NCBI GenBank assembly: GCA_000349905.1
Contig: KB722744.1
Location: 62,001 to 126,000, forward strand
DNA: 64,000 nucleotides
DNA from: Volvariella volvacea V23
Lineage: Eukaryota; Basidiomycota; Agaricomycetes; Agaricales; Pluteaceae
Direction of reading: 5' to 3'
The first letter of the stretch is position 1. Each line of letters starts with the position of its first letter. The notes under the pieces are model-generated. The model saw only the letters and a program-made list of their open reading frames with translations, was not told the DNA's origin and did no database searches. This document shows positions 11,101 to 21,832 of this stretch, in pieces. Position numbers and translations under genes: made by a program.

Positions 11101-11561
11101 GAGAAGAAAAGGATGAAGAGCCCTTGCCGTCACTAGAAAAGGTTTGTAGATTTGGATCTGGTGCTTCTCACTGCTCATTCTTGTCGTTTTAGGTTGTAGG
11201 GTTTATCCAAACCATCCTCGACTCCTCTTTCCTCATCCTCATCCAACACAAACCCTCTCATGGTCTTCTCAAACGTCTCTCGACGCTCATACAACCAGAA
11301 ATCAAGTACTCTGAGCAAGTAGAGGTGCTGAGAGGTCCCTTGAGACCTTTTGTAGTCAAACAAGAACGAGTGGTGAAGGAAGCTGTAGAAGGCAAGTGGA
11401 GCAAGGAGTCGGATGGTAAGGGCGTTGATGGGGTCGTGAGCGCGGGTACGGGTGCAACTGGAGCAGGGAAAGAGAAGGATTGGAAACAGAGGAGGAAGCA
11501 GATGCACGAGCAGCAGTCTATGGGCGTGGGGCTGTACAGGTTGGAGGAGCTTGTGTTGTAG
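8190..11561 (+). CDS. NOL11/Utp8-like nucleolar protein (probable small-subunit processome component)
   Basis: Probably a t-UTP/SSU-processome subunit linking Pol I transcription and 18S rRNA processing. The ATG at 8190 begins MSITEPTINEPFLLANYG. The gene has about eight short introns, and the product is roughly 950 residues. The N-terminal half has WD-like beta repeats (DGYVTVTTQGDGVHVLDV; DRVIGLSPSGQIALWD; DGTWYAYRVE). A Ser/Thr-rich insert sits near 9450-9550, and a charged helix (AFLEWEEKERKKLAKEK) near 10130. The C-terminal helical part ELVRSLIRRRKVSSSMFDGG, then LLSVLRYKDDW and YVDDLSELEIIESLK resembles NOL11-family C-termini. The last exon ends MGVGLYRLEELVL at 11561. Identification is by pattern memory, so a related nucleolar WD protein remains possible. 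Confidence 0.55.
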
Positions 11562-11769
11562 TTCGCTTATGTGGAGTGTTGTCCGAACTGTCGTGCATGG
11601 CGTACTGTACGCCTTTATGTTGTGACTTGTTCGCAAGCTCGCATCAAAAATATACGCTGGTCTCTTTTCTCGGTATCGTCTATAATATGCATGGCATTTG
11701 TGCATATCTGCAAGAAGGCGGATCATAACCTTAACAATACATACACCTTTAGCTCCAATACTCTATACA

Positions 11770-12783
11770 TTAATAGGACGAAGTGGAGGAAACGCCATCC
11801 TTGATCGCTTGCCAAGATGGACGAGCAAGAAGGCTCTCGAACCATCTGCAGTACACCCATGCCAGTTCCAAATCCAAGTACCGACACACACAGCAATATG
11901 TATGGTGTGCGGAGGACAGCATATGTGTGGAGTCCGAGTTGACGTGAAGCAAAGCGATTCGTTAGCGCCCCGGCTCAGCCTCGGAGAAATAACTAGAATC
12001 GAACACGTACCGCTTAACGTTGGGTCTGGCGTCGTTGAGGAGTACATCTGAACCGGTTGCGGGGACTAGGATGCCATGTGGGACGTGGAAGAGGTCCGCG
12101 AGGGTTACTTCCTAAAACACAAGGTGGTCGTTAGGTTAGAAAATGGTGGTGTGGTGATCAAACGCCATACGTACATCACCAGCGAGGTATTTTTGCTTGC
12201 TCAGGATCCTTTCGTACGCATCGAGCTTGGCAGCGAGTGTGGTGTTGTGTTGGGCATAAGCTGCTTCGTCGGTTGTTTGTCCCTTGTAACTGTATACATC
12301 GTAACGCAAACGGTGTTAGGTCGGTCGTGCACAGCATTTTCTCGAGGGCTATACCGACACTTTGTAGATCTTTTCTGTAGCCATGCCGGCAGCGAAAGGC
12401 TCAAAGTTGAAGGCCTCGGTTGAGGCGGCTTGCTCGAAGAGTGCGAGAGCCTTGGGATCCTTGGGGATCAGTGGGGTGCCTTGGTCGGCGTATTTGGTGG
12501 CGATGTAACGGCCGATGGCACGGCTTTCGTAGAGGATGAATCCGTCGTCGTCCTATAGGCACCCACCAAATTCAGACCACGATGCGAGGGAGGCGGGTGT
12601 GTATTCACTCACGATGTAAGGGATTTGGCCGAACGGCTGTTTTTCGAGGTATGCGGCGGACTTGTGCTCGCCGTTGGGCAGGTCGACGGGGACGAACTCG
12701 AATGGGACTTTCTTCTCGTGGAGAACGAGGGCTACGCGGAGTGTGCAAGAGGACCTGGGGTGACCGTGCAGTACGAGAACCAT
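11770..12783 (-). CDS. Phi-class glutathione S-transferase (array copy 1)
   Basis: Conjugates glutathione to electrophiles or reduces peroxides; cytosolic. The first exon (from 12783) reads MVLVLHGHPRSSCTLRVALV, placing the catalytic serine of phi-type enzymes in the SSCT segment, followed by YLEKQPFGQIPYI, the glutathione-binding cis-proline turn. After an intron comes DDDGFILYESRAIGRYIA (the ESRA glutathione site). Downstream exons give KYLAGDEVTLADLF and the last exon WFESLLARPSWQAIKDG. The intron positions match those of the other three copies. Its C-terminus (SSTSSY) differs from the KSTA end shared by the others, and it is the most divergent copy. It converges with the NOL11-like gene, 208 bp apart. 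A TATA-like element (12881-12888) lies about 100 bp upstream and an ARE-like site at 13062-13070. Confidence 0.88.
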
Positions 12784-13698
12784 GTTATCGAGATAATATG
12801 TCAGTTGAGGTCAAAGAGAGATCTAAACTTGGAAAGTGGGTGGTTTGAGCTGTTGGTTCCTTGTGCATGTAAGGTAGGCCTTTATATACCATGGATCACC
12901 GTCGACTCGGAGGTTGAAGTTCCATGAAGTTCCACGGGATCAAGAGCTGTCATTCCTCGACCCCATGAGGAATAATGCCTACTTTCGTCTGCGGCATGCC
13001 GCTAGAAACAACTACTAGTACGTAGACTGTCGGTAAAGGTGTGGTCTGCGATATCGACAGTTGACTAAGCTTCAATAGGGTCAGCTGCTTCTCGCCATCA
13101 GCCATTTAAAGTTGTTGGCATTGAACCTTGCTAAGTTGTGTTGGACCCGAAAATAGAACCTGCATGTGGCATTCTTAAGCCAATCAGCTACGAGCGCTAC
13201 AACAACATTGACACCCACCCATCCATATCCAGGAGCCAGCCAAAAATTTTGACAGGGGTTATGCTGTCAATTACACATTCTTCTCTCGGGGTGGCTTAAT
13301 GTGAGAGGTGCTCAAATCGCTTTTGCGTCATGCTGTTTTGTCGACTTGGTCTGATCCCGAATCCCAAATGGTGAATGCTATGGTGACAAAACACCATCCA
13401 TATTTTTCATAAACGCGCCAGCAAGGATGAGCTTTCAATCTGGTTGAGTCGAAATCGATTCAACATTAATTTGGGTCTCCCCTGACAATCTCATTCACTG
13501 ATTCGTGGTTAGATACCATAGATCTCCCCCAAGAATTCTCACCGCAGAGCTCACTAGAGCATAACTTCAGGGCGCTTGTTTCGGCGCCAGATAATGCAGC
13601 ATCCCGCAAATATTCAGATATCCCATTCATTAACCATGTAATTCGTGCAGATTGTCACGACTCTTCGAATCATAAATGACGTTAGGAACCGAGAGTTA
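12784..13698. promoter_or_regulatory. Upstream region of GST copy 1
   Basis: This 0.9-kb interval has no coding sequence that I can support. It includes a TATA-like TTTATATA at 12881-12888 and the ARE-like TGACTAAGC at 13062-13070. Parts resemble the other inter-GST spacers (for example CCCCTGACAATC near 13480 against CCCCTGACGATC near 15705), as expected from tandem duplication. Confidence 0.55.
13062..13070. promoter_or_regulatory. ARE-like / AP-1-like site upstream of GST copy 1
   Basis: The sequence TGACTAAGC fits the antioxidant response element core TGACnnnGC and contains the AP-1-like TGACTAA. It lies about 280 bp upstream of the GST start codon, and the same nine bases recur upstream of copies 3 and 4. 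Confidence 0.5.
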
Positions 13699-14630
13699 TT
13701 ATGCTGTGGACTTGACCCCGTCCTTCACCGTTTGGTAAGATGGACGCGCGACAAGGCTGTCAAACCACCTATAATTTAACGCATGGACGTTAAGATCCTC
13801 CCTTCAAATCAGGTGCACCGAGTTCACAAGGAGATGCATACCGCTGAACGTTGGGTCTGCTATTGATTGCGTCCGATCCACTAACTGTGGACAGGACACC
13901 ATATGGGATATGAAAGAGGTCGGCAAGGGTGAGTGCCTGACGTTGGTGGGGTAGGGGGACAAATTGGTTGGTTAGTTGAAGCAAGACCTTTGAAGGATGG
14001 AACCCGTACATCGCCGGCGAGATACTCCTGCCTGCCTAGAATCCTCTCGTATCCGTCAAGTTTAGCTTTAAGAGCCTCATTTAATTTGGACCAAACTTCC
14101 TCGTCAGGTGTAAGCCCTATATAGCTGTATCACAGAGGGACCAAGCGGGCCACAAGTCAGCGAAAATGTACAAAATGGATACTAATGGCCGACTTACGGC
14201 TTGAAAAGCTTCTCCTCTACCATGTTTGACGCGTAAGGGTCAAAGTAGAAACTCTCAATAGAAGCAGCTTGCTCAAATAAAGTACGAGCTTTAAGACCAT
14301 TCGGGATAAGCGGTGTTCCCTGGTCTGCGTACTTTTCGGCAATATAGCGACAAATAGCACGGCTTTCGTACACAATAAAGCCGTCGTCGTCCTGTACACA
14401 GGAGCAGCAAGGAAAATATGTCAGTAAGAGAAAAAAGTAAGGGCATTATGTGCACTAACAAGGTACGGAATTTTTCCAAATGGTTGTTTTTCTAGGTACT
14501 CTGGGGTTCTTTGGGCACCTGCGAGGATGTCGACGGTGACTAGTTCGAATGGAACTCGCTTCTCGTGCAGGACAATCGCTACACGAATTGTGCAGGTGGA
14601 CTGGGGGTATCCGTAGAGCTTGAGTACCAT
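13699..14630 (-). CDS. Phi-class glutathione S-transferase (array copy 2)
   Basis: Same family and exon plan as the other three copies. It starts at 14630 with MVLKLYGYPQSTCTIRVAIV (catalytic-serine segment STCT), then YLEKQPFGKIPYL. The second exon has DDDGFIVYESRAICRYIAEK. The helical domain reads LTPDEEVWSKLNEALKAKLD and YLAGDALTLADLFHIPYGVL, and the protein ends PSYQTVKDGVKSTA at 13699. The length is about 215 residues, full for the family, with no frameshift seen. The first intron donor is GTTAGT, slightly off consensus. It differs from its neighbours at the substrate-side residues after TPEYL (it reads AQRTPEYL where copy 3 has EHKTPEYL), which may shift substrate range. A TATA-like TTTTATAT sits at 14721-14728, about 90 bp upstream. 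Confidence 0.88.
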
Positions 14631-15931
14631 GGCTACTGACGTAGCAAAAGTTGATGGTTGACGAGGGAGTAATTAGCGGGGACAAGCGCTTTGGTGTTTT
14701 TAGATCTCATTACCTAGAGCTTTTATATGCACTATTGTGTCGAGAGTGATTTTTATGATTTTTATGAAGAGTGCAGGACGACGTGCCTAGGGACTTTATC
14801 CACCAGTGATCCCTCGGGAGTAGGTGGGTTTCGGGCTTAGTAAGTCATCATCGAACAGTTCCTAGTCAATCGGGTTTTTTGAATTTTTTGCCTCTGCCTA
14901 CTTGGATTGGCTATGCTTCATTTACGATGTTTATCTTGAGATATGGCCAGTAGCCGCTCGAAATTTGTTGGAGTACGGTTGAGTGTGTGCCAATGTCGTA
15001 TCTATTCGCTGCCAACGTTGAAGTAGTCGGGCCAAGGCAACTCGAACCATCCCGATTGACTAGGGAATTCGACCAAGAGTTCAGTGGAAAAATAACGGCA
15101 ACCATAAGGCATGCGCTTATGAAATCACCCTTTTATGCGGCACTTCTCTTGGATACCCGTAAAATCGTCGACGTGTTTTGGGTAGACGTAGGGCTTTGAT
15201 ATGAGGACAATATCGACTGACGGAGCTCTTGAAGTCGATCTTCTCGGTGTTATACCCGTTGTTTCTTCCTGTATCGAGTTTTCAGGTCTGGTAGCATAAA
15301 CGAGTGTATTAACTTCCATTATAATGGGCCGACTGAGGATGGTGACAAGGCCCTACAACCTAACGACGATGAACTGACAATGACAGTTCTTCCTCTATTA
15401 GCAGCGGACTCTTCTCAAGTGTAGCCGGGGTCCTTTGAAAAATATAGTATATACCTGGTTCTTGAGCAAAGGTATAGTTAAGCAAAGGGCAAGTCATCGT
15501 GGATGGCTCTTGCTCCCTTCAACATTTGGACGATGGACCGATCAGATCACTTTCGCTGTATTGTTGGCTTGACTTGATCCCCAGTGCAGATGGCAGATCC
15601 TGCTCGTCCTTACACCAAGAGCCATCCCCATCAACCATAACACTTAAACAAAGATTCAATCTTACTCAGCTGAGTTGACATTCGACGACTTTGATCGAGT
15701 TTGCCCCTGACGATCCTGTTTACCATAGTTTGACGTCACTGCTCATTTCGTAGTGAACGTATTGTGAGGCTCAGAATTTATGTCTTTTCATCGGCCGGCT
15801 TGTGTGTTTATCGTCCGGATCAAGGGATGCAATTTATAGAAATGTCCATGCACGTTATATTATTTATTACATCCAAACAATCGCTTTTGTTCGAACAATC
15901 AACAGAACAGTCCATGTGTAACCTGAGTTGA
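14631..15931. promoter_or_regulatory. Upstream region of GST copy 2
   Basis: No gene is supported in this 1.3-kb spacer. It contains a TATA-like element (14721-14728), a Yap1-type TTAGTAA (14837-14843) about 210 bp upstream of the GST start, and a perfect CRE/ATF palindrome TGACGTCA at 15731-15738. The small open frames inside it overlap one another on opposite strands. Confidence 0.5.
14837..14843. promoter_or_regulatory. Yap1-type site TTAGTAA upstream of GST copy 2
   Basis: TTAGTAA is the reverse complement of TTACTAA, the yeast Yap1 response element, and runs directly into GTCA, so the opposite strand reads TGACTTACTAAG. It sits at the position equivalent to the TGACTAAGC sites of the other copies. 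Confidence 0.45.
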
Positions 15932-16882
15932 TTAGGCTGTGGACTTGACACTATCCTTAACGGCTTGGTAAGATGGACGGGAGGTAATGCTGTCGAACCA
16001 TCTATAATGTACAAGAGATAAGGACGCGATTAGCCTCATTTATTCCGGCAGTACGCGAGAAAAAGTGATGGGGGTGAAGCGCGAGAAGAGGACACATACC
16101 GCTTGACGTTGGGTCTGGCATTGATCGCGTCAGATCCGCTGACAGTGGAGAGAACACCGTATGGGATGTGGAACAGATCAGCAAGGGTGACTTCCTAATT
16201 CGCAAAGCTGATTAGACAGGTAGAGACGTCTGATCAACGGGGCACATACATCGCCAGCGAGATACTTCTGCTTGCTGAGAATCCTCTCATAGGCATCAAG
16301 CTTGACCTTGAGCGACTCGTTGAGCTTGGACCAGACTTCCTCATCAGGCGTAAGCCCTTTGTATCTGTATCACATGAACGAGAACCACAAGCCATGAAAT
16401 TCGCGAGAGCGTAAGAGATTATGCGAGCTATCATGATCACGGGCCGACTCACGGCTTGAAAATCTTCTCCATTACCATGTTGGATGCGTAGGGGTCAAAG
16501 TCGAATGCCTCGATGGAGGCGGCTTGCTCGAACAATGCACGAGCCTTGAGGTCCTTTGGGATTAGGGATGTACCCTGGTCGGCGTACTTCTCGGCGATGT
16601 AACGGCAGATGGCACGGCTCTCATACAAAATGAAGCCATCATCGTCCTGTGTAAAGTAAGCAAAAGAAGTTATGAGTAAATGGGAAAGACGGAGACACCG
16701 TGTGCACTGACCAAGTATGGGATTTGTCCAAATGGCTGCTTCTCGAGGTACTCGGGGGTCTTGTGCTCGCCGCCCATGACATCGACAGAGATGAGCTCGA
16801 ATGGGACTTGCTTCTCATGCAAGACGATGCCTACACGAGTTGTGCAGGTGGACTGGGAGAATCCATAGAGCTTGAGGACCAT
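15932..16882 (-). CDS. Phi-class glutathione S-transferase (array copy 3)
   Basis: Starts at 16882 with MVLKLYGFSQSTCTTRVGIV; the serine of STCT is the expected catalytic residue. YLEKQPFGQIPYL carries the cis-proline loop, and the second exon has DDDGFILYESRAICRYIAEK. Later exons give YKGLTPDEEVWSKLNESLK, KQKYLAGDEVTLADLFHIPY and, near the end, TSRPSYQAVKDSVKSTA, with the stop at 15932-15934. It has the same intron positions as the other copies. Copy 2 is its closest neighbour in sequence (shared LTPDEEVWSKLNE and FDPYASNMV segments), suggesting the most recent duplication is between copies 2 and 3. A TATA-like element at 16951-16957 and an ARE-like site at 17068-17076 lie upstream. Confidence 0.9.
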
Positions 16883-17860
16883 GGTGGTGTAGGATTTAGC
16901 TAAGGATGGGGAGTATGTTTGATGTTTTTTGGGGAGCGCTGTCAAGGCTTTTTATATCAAGGGAATTTCGAAATCGAAATTGAATTCTTTGTGTACGATA
17001 GCAAATTCACCTCGCAGGTTGATGCACCCACCATGAGTGTTCCTGGGCATGTAGTAAGTGGAGGACCTGACTAAGCTTATCATCAGCTCTTCTCGTCAGC
17101 AGCATAGTGGCTTTTCGTTTAACTTGTACGTGTTGTACTCACGTACAACCGAGGTCGACTAACTTGAAGTGGCAGTAGAGGCGTTACCTCTGTTTCGCAT
17201 TTAAGATTCTAGTATGCATGATACTAACAGTAATTGAGAACTTTGGGAATAAACGTAGAAAAGAAAGGCCACTGCCCCATTTCCTCCCCAACGAATCAAG
17301 TAGTACCCTATCGTACTCACACTCGAGCTGATGCGTAAACGGTTAATTCAACGGCACCAATTTCTGACCAAGCATTCACATTTTATGTATTCAATTTCAC
17401 GTATCAAATATCGTAATATATACGTGCAAATACAAGTCGGGTGGAGGCGTCTCCTTAAATCCCGAGTTCTCCGGGATCTAGTTTTGTTGACCGGGCAGAG
17501 GGAGTGCTATCAAGCGTATGATTGGGTAATGAGGCGATCTCAAGTGGGTCTGCTCCCAAAAAAGGTCATTGGGGTGGTTGTCATCTAATTTGCATAAGCA
17601 CAGAGGAAAATATGAGCGGCCACCGATCGAAATCGGACCCTGGTGATCTTATTCACCCGCTCTTAATTGAGTGTAAGTAGACGGTTCAGTCAAAGGCCAC
17701 CTCTTGTCTTTATTCGTCGTGAATTGCTTGCAGACTTTGCGAAAAAACGATGAGATACACATATGTACGTATTTATGTACGCTTCTACTTATTACTTTGG
17801 TGTAATCGTGGCCACTCCCTAGTTTGCAAGCCGAGGACCAACCGAGGACACGCAAAAGTC
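16883..17860. promoter_or_regulatory. Upstream region of GST copy 3
   Basis: Holds the promoter of copy 3: a TATA-like TTTATAT near 16951 and the ARE-like TGACTAAGC at 17068-17076. The rest (17100-17860) has scattered short open frames without family motifs. No gene is supported. Confidence 0.5.
17068..17076. promoter_or_regulatory. ARE-like / AP-1-like site upstream of GST copy 3
   Basis: The sequence TGACTAAGC is identical to the sites upstream of copies 1 and 4 and about 186 bp from the start codon. The flanking bases CTGACTAAGCTT also match copy 1 (TTGACTAAGCTT), so duplication may explain part of the identity. Confidence 0.5.
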
Positions 17861-18779
17861 TTACGCGGTAGACTTGATGCGGTCCTTGTTTTCTTGGTAA
17901 GATGGGCGCTCGAGGAGGCTATCAAACCACCTTGAATGTGCACAGGCACAAAGGGTTTAGCTTAACACCTTGACGCTATAGCACCAATGACGCTCACCGC
18001 TTAACATTCGGCCTACTCGTAATTGCATCAGAGCCACTCGTGGTCGCCAAGACACCATATGGGACATGGAACAGGTCAGCCAGGGTAATTTCCTATCAGA
18101 TGAAAGACGAAGAAATGACACTTCGGGTTAGACGGGACGAAACGAGCAGAAAAATGCTGCCGTACATCGCCGGCGAGGTACTTCTGTTTGCTGAGAATCC
18201 TTTCATAAGCATCAAGCTTAGCGTTCAGCATCGCATTGTGCTGGGCCCAAGCCGCATCGTCGGCTGGGACTCCCCGGAATCTACCACAGCGCCACGAACA
18301 AGCCCCTCATTAGCGCCATACGGATGCTTAAATGAACGGGAGCCAAGCCCTACTTTGGTTTGAAGATCCTCTCTACGGCCATACCGGAGGCGTAGGGGTC
18401 AAAGTTGAAGCTCTCAATCGAGGCAGCTTGCTCGAATAGAGCACGAGCTTTCAGATCCTTTGGGATCAATGGCGTGCCCTGGTCAGCGTATTTCTCGCAG
18501 ATGTAGCGACAGATGGCGCGGCTCTCGTAAAGAATAAAGCCATCGTCGTCCTATATATATATCAAGCAAATCAATGGTGGACAGGGAGAGGCTATACTGA
18601 ATACGAACGATATAAGGGACTTGTCCGAATGGCTGCTTTTCGAGGTACTCGGGAGTTTTGTGCTCAGCAGCGGCAATATTGATCGGTACAAGCTCAAATG
18701 GAACTTGCTTCTCGTGCAAGACGCTAGCTACTCGCAATGAGCAGGACGATAGAGGGGCTCCATAGAGTTTGAGGACCAT
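17861..18779 (-). CDS. Phi-class glutathione S-transferase (array copy 4)
   Basis: Starts at 18779 with MVLKLYGAPLSSCSLRVASV (serine-bearing SSCS segment) and continues VPINIAAAEHKTPEYLEKQP. The second exon gives DDDGFILYESRAICRYICEK. It ends at the stop codon 17861-17863 after KDRIKSTA. The helical part has NAMLNAKLDAYERILSKQKY, close to copy 1, so copies 1 and 4 may form one pair and 2 and 3 the other. It is divergent from the gephyrin-type gene, 351 bp apart. No clear TATA box was seen, but an ARE-like TGACTAAGC lies 239 bp upstream at 19018-19026. Confidence 0.88.
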
Positions 18780-19130
18780 GATGCTGGCTTCAGTGATACT
18801 TCAAAATCGAGTTAGTGAAGGGAAAAATCGCGCTATCGATGGCGAGTCCATATCTGTTCCTTCTGGCAATTTTTTGGGCATTTCGCGGAAGCCCTTCACA
18901 CTGCTATAGGGTCAACCCTGGTCGAATTTGATTTTCCGCGCACCATGCGATGGGATTTTCACTCCATAATTGGGATGAGGGCGCCAGCAGATCCCCACAG
19001 ATGTCTGACAAGCAGTATGACTAAGCCCATTTGTGTCAGCCAATCCCTGTCAGCGCTTGTGAGGATCTGTACTTGGTGCTTGGTATTAACGTGCATCTCA
19101 AAGTCCATCGCACCTCAATAGACCCCTATC
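18780..19130. promoter_or_regulatory. Divergent promoter, GST copy 4 and gephyrin-type gene
   Basis: These 351 bp separate two divergent start codons. The ARE-like TGACTAAGC at 19018-19026 lies 239 bp from the GST start and about 105 bp from the molybdenum-cofactor gene start, so it could influence either. Confidence 0.5.
19018..19026. promoter_or_regulatory. ARE-like / AP-1-like site between GST copy 4 and gephyrin-type gene
   Basis: The sequence TGACTAAGC is identical over nine bases to the sites of copies 1 and 3, but its flanks differ (ATGACTAAGCCC here), which argues for constraint on the core rather than simple duplication. Confidence 0.5.
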
Positions 19131-21662
19131 ATGGCTGCCACCACAAGAACAGCCGTGCTAACCAGTAATCTCAATCCTCGCATACCTGCTGATCAGTCTG
19201 ACCACGCGCAGTCAGCGATACTGCATCCAAAGATTCGGCTGCTGATAAATCTGGGCCAACCATCCAAGAAATTATCCGCGCCAAACCTGGATTTACTTGC
19301 ACACAGTACGAAATCGTATCAGATGACGTCGAATCCATACGCAATGTCGTGAAGGCTTGGTCAGACAGCGGTGAAATTGATTGGATCGTAACAAGCGGTG
19401 GAACTGGATTTGGTGTACGCGATTCTACTCCGGAGGTGAGAACTTTGCAATTGGGCGGTAATTTTGGAACGGGCTCAGCGAACAGTTGAGCGCTGAGAGT
19501 GGAGGGCATTTCTAACAGCTCGTTCGTCTAGGCTATCGGCCCAATACTTGAGAGACAAGCTTCTGGCTTGGTGCATCACCTTTTATCTACGTCGTTGAAA
19601 CACACACCCCTAGCCGCACTTTCACGTCCAGTGGCGGGTACGATCAAAAACACTCTTGTTGTAACCCTTCCAGGGAGCGTTAAAGCCGTCAAAGAGAGCT
19701 TGGACGCGCTCTTTACAGGAGGTGTCATCAATCATGCTATTGACCTGATCAAAGGCGGGAGTGGAAAAGAGGTGCATGCTGCCCTGGCTTCCGCTGGTGG
19801 CCAATCCAGCTCTGGCCATCACCATCACCACCATGGTTCCTCTCATTCACATACTCATGGTCATGGCGGTCATCACCATCACCACCACGGCGACCATCAT
19901 GCACCTCAGCCCAGGTCTATTCTTTCCCATAATCCCTTGGCCCCAGGTAAGAAACCCCATCTGTCTGTCGGCCAGAGTTCTGATATCGAAAAGTCACCGC
20001 CCGACACAGGGTATCGCCATACCCGATAATCACGTTGGAGCAAGCGTTACAAAAAATTCAAGATGTAATTGCACCTCTCGGTGTTCAATCCTTGAAGGTT
20101 TGGGTATGCTCCCGTCCATTGTTATGTTTCTCACATTCAAGAAAGGTTACACCATCCCTACGTGGCCATGTCTTAGCGGAGGACGTATACTCAACTTGCG
20201 ATGTTCCATCTACTTCCACGACCAGCGTAGATGGTTACGCCCTCAGGTGTAAGTATTGCCGGTCGAAAACCTCGGTATTCATCTTTTAATACGTTGTTTC
20301 TGCCAACCGATCTCTTCGAATACAGCCTCCGACAAACCAGGGATCTACAGGGTCCTCACATCCCAAACTCATTCCCTCAGCACACCCATTCCTCCCGGTT
20401 CGATCTACCGGATCAATACAGGCGGTCCGCTACCCGCTGGTGCAGATACAGTCATCATGGTTGAAGATACGCGCTTGACATCTATATATCCGAAAGCGCA
20501 ATCCCAGTTTGGCAGAGAAGACGAAGAGAAAGAAGTCGAGACACTCATTCAGGTACCAGCTGGAGAAAATGTTCGAGCACCCGGGTCGGATGTCAAGAAT
20601 GGCGATCTAGTTCTGAAGCAGGGAGATAGAATTCTGAGTGGTGGCGGTGAGATTGGAACTTTGGCCTTCGTCGGTCGGACAGAGGTAAGCGTTTTATTTG
20701 TGACGATGCGCCTTGCTTGGTCTTCATGGCGGGTTAACCGTATTTGAACTTAGGTAAAGGTCTACAAGAAACCGGTGGTGGCAATCCTGAGCACCGGAAA
20801 CGAGATTGTTGATCTTCAAAATCCTCAACCGTTTGCGGGAGGCGACGAAGGTTGGGGTGGAATATTCGATACCAATCGACCTTCGCTACAAGCCTCACTA
20901 GAGGGGTCAGGCTACGAAGTTGTCGATCTAGGTATTGTACCAGACAGGTTGGTTGTCGCATCCGCTCTCTCCCTGTATCATCGTATTAACTCCGCACTCC
21001 ACCGCCCAATTATAGCCTCGATGCACACATCAACGCAATCCGCACGGGTCTGGAAAAGGCCGATTTACTCCTTACGACAGGAGGAACTTCGATGGGTCCA
21101 TCCGATTTACTCAAGCCCACCATCGAGAGACACTTCCAAGGTACAGTCCACTTTGGGCGTGTATCCATCAAACCCGGAAAGCCCACTACGTTTGCCACCA
21201 TCCCCTTCGGTTCTGGTGTCGAGAAACCCGTGTTTGCCTTGCCTGGAAATCCAGCTTCGGCATTGGTAACGTTCAATATATTTGTCTTGCCTGCGTTGAG
21301 GATGTTGGGTGGGTGGCCGAAGGAGATGTGTGATTTGCCCAAGGTACAGGTTGAGGTGAGTGCTCGAGTCTTCCGAGGAAGATATTGGCGCGATTTGAGA
21401 CCGACACTCGCGCTTCTAGATTCAGAATCCGATGTATCTTGATCCTCGTATCGAGTTCCATCGTGTGATCGTACGATATAGCAGGACAAGCGCAGTTCTG
21501 AAAGCATACAGCACAGGCGGACAACGATCGAGCAGAGTTGCTAGCTTGAGCGGCGCAAATGGGCTTGTGGTGTTGCCGATGAAAACAGAAAATGGACGAG
21601 CGAAACTGGAAGTGGGTACAAAGCTTGATGCAGTGATCATTGGAGAGATACAGACTGAGTGA
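19131..21662 (+). CDS. Gephyrin-type molybdenum cofactor biosynthesis protein (MogA-MoeA fusion)
   Basis: Completes molybdenum cofactor: the N-terminal MogA/G domain adenylylates molybdopterin and the C-terminal MoeA/E domain inserts molybdate; cytosolic. The first exon is short (MAATTRTAVLT) and joins across a GT-AG intron to ISDTASKDSAADKSGPTI. The G domain has DWIVTSGGTGFGVRDSTPEA. The E domain has TSVDGYALRSSDKPGIYRV, INTGGPLPAGADTV, VVAILSTGNEIVDL, TTGGTSMGPSDLLKP and FALPGNPASALVTF. A linker at 19817-19900 is extraordinarily histidine rich (two runs of six His plus further His-x-His pairs). The product is about 690 residues and the stop is at 21662. This domain order matches fungal CnxE and animal gephyrin, the reverse of plant Cnx1. 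It converges with the Spc19 gene, 170 bp apart. It implies that the fungus uses nitrate reductase or other Mo enzymes. Confidence 0.93.
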
Positions 21663-21832
21663 GAGGTTGGGTATGGTACAGTGAAGGTATGAGTTCATGC
21701 AGGATTGTACGATAGGGATCGGAAGCAAAATTGTGCATCGATGGTGACTCGTTTGGCAGCAAAAACGTTATCTGTTTAGCACTTCGCGCTCCTGTGTATA
21801 AAATAGCATTTGTACAAAGTGAACATTGAATA

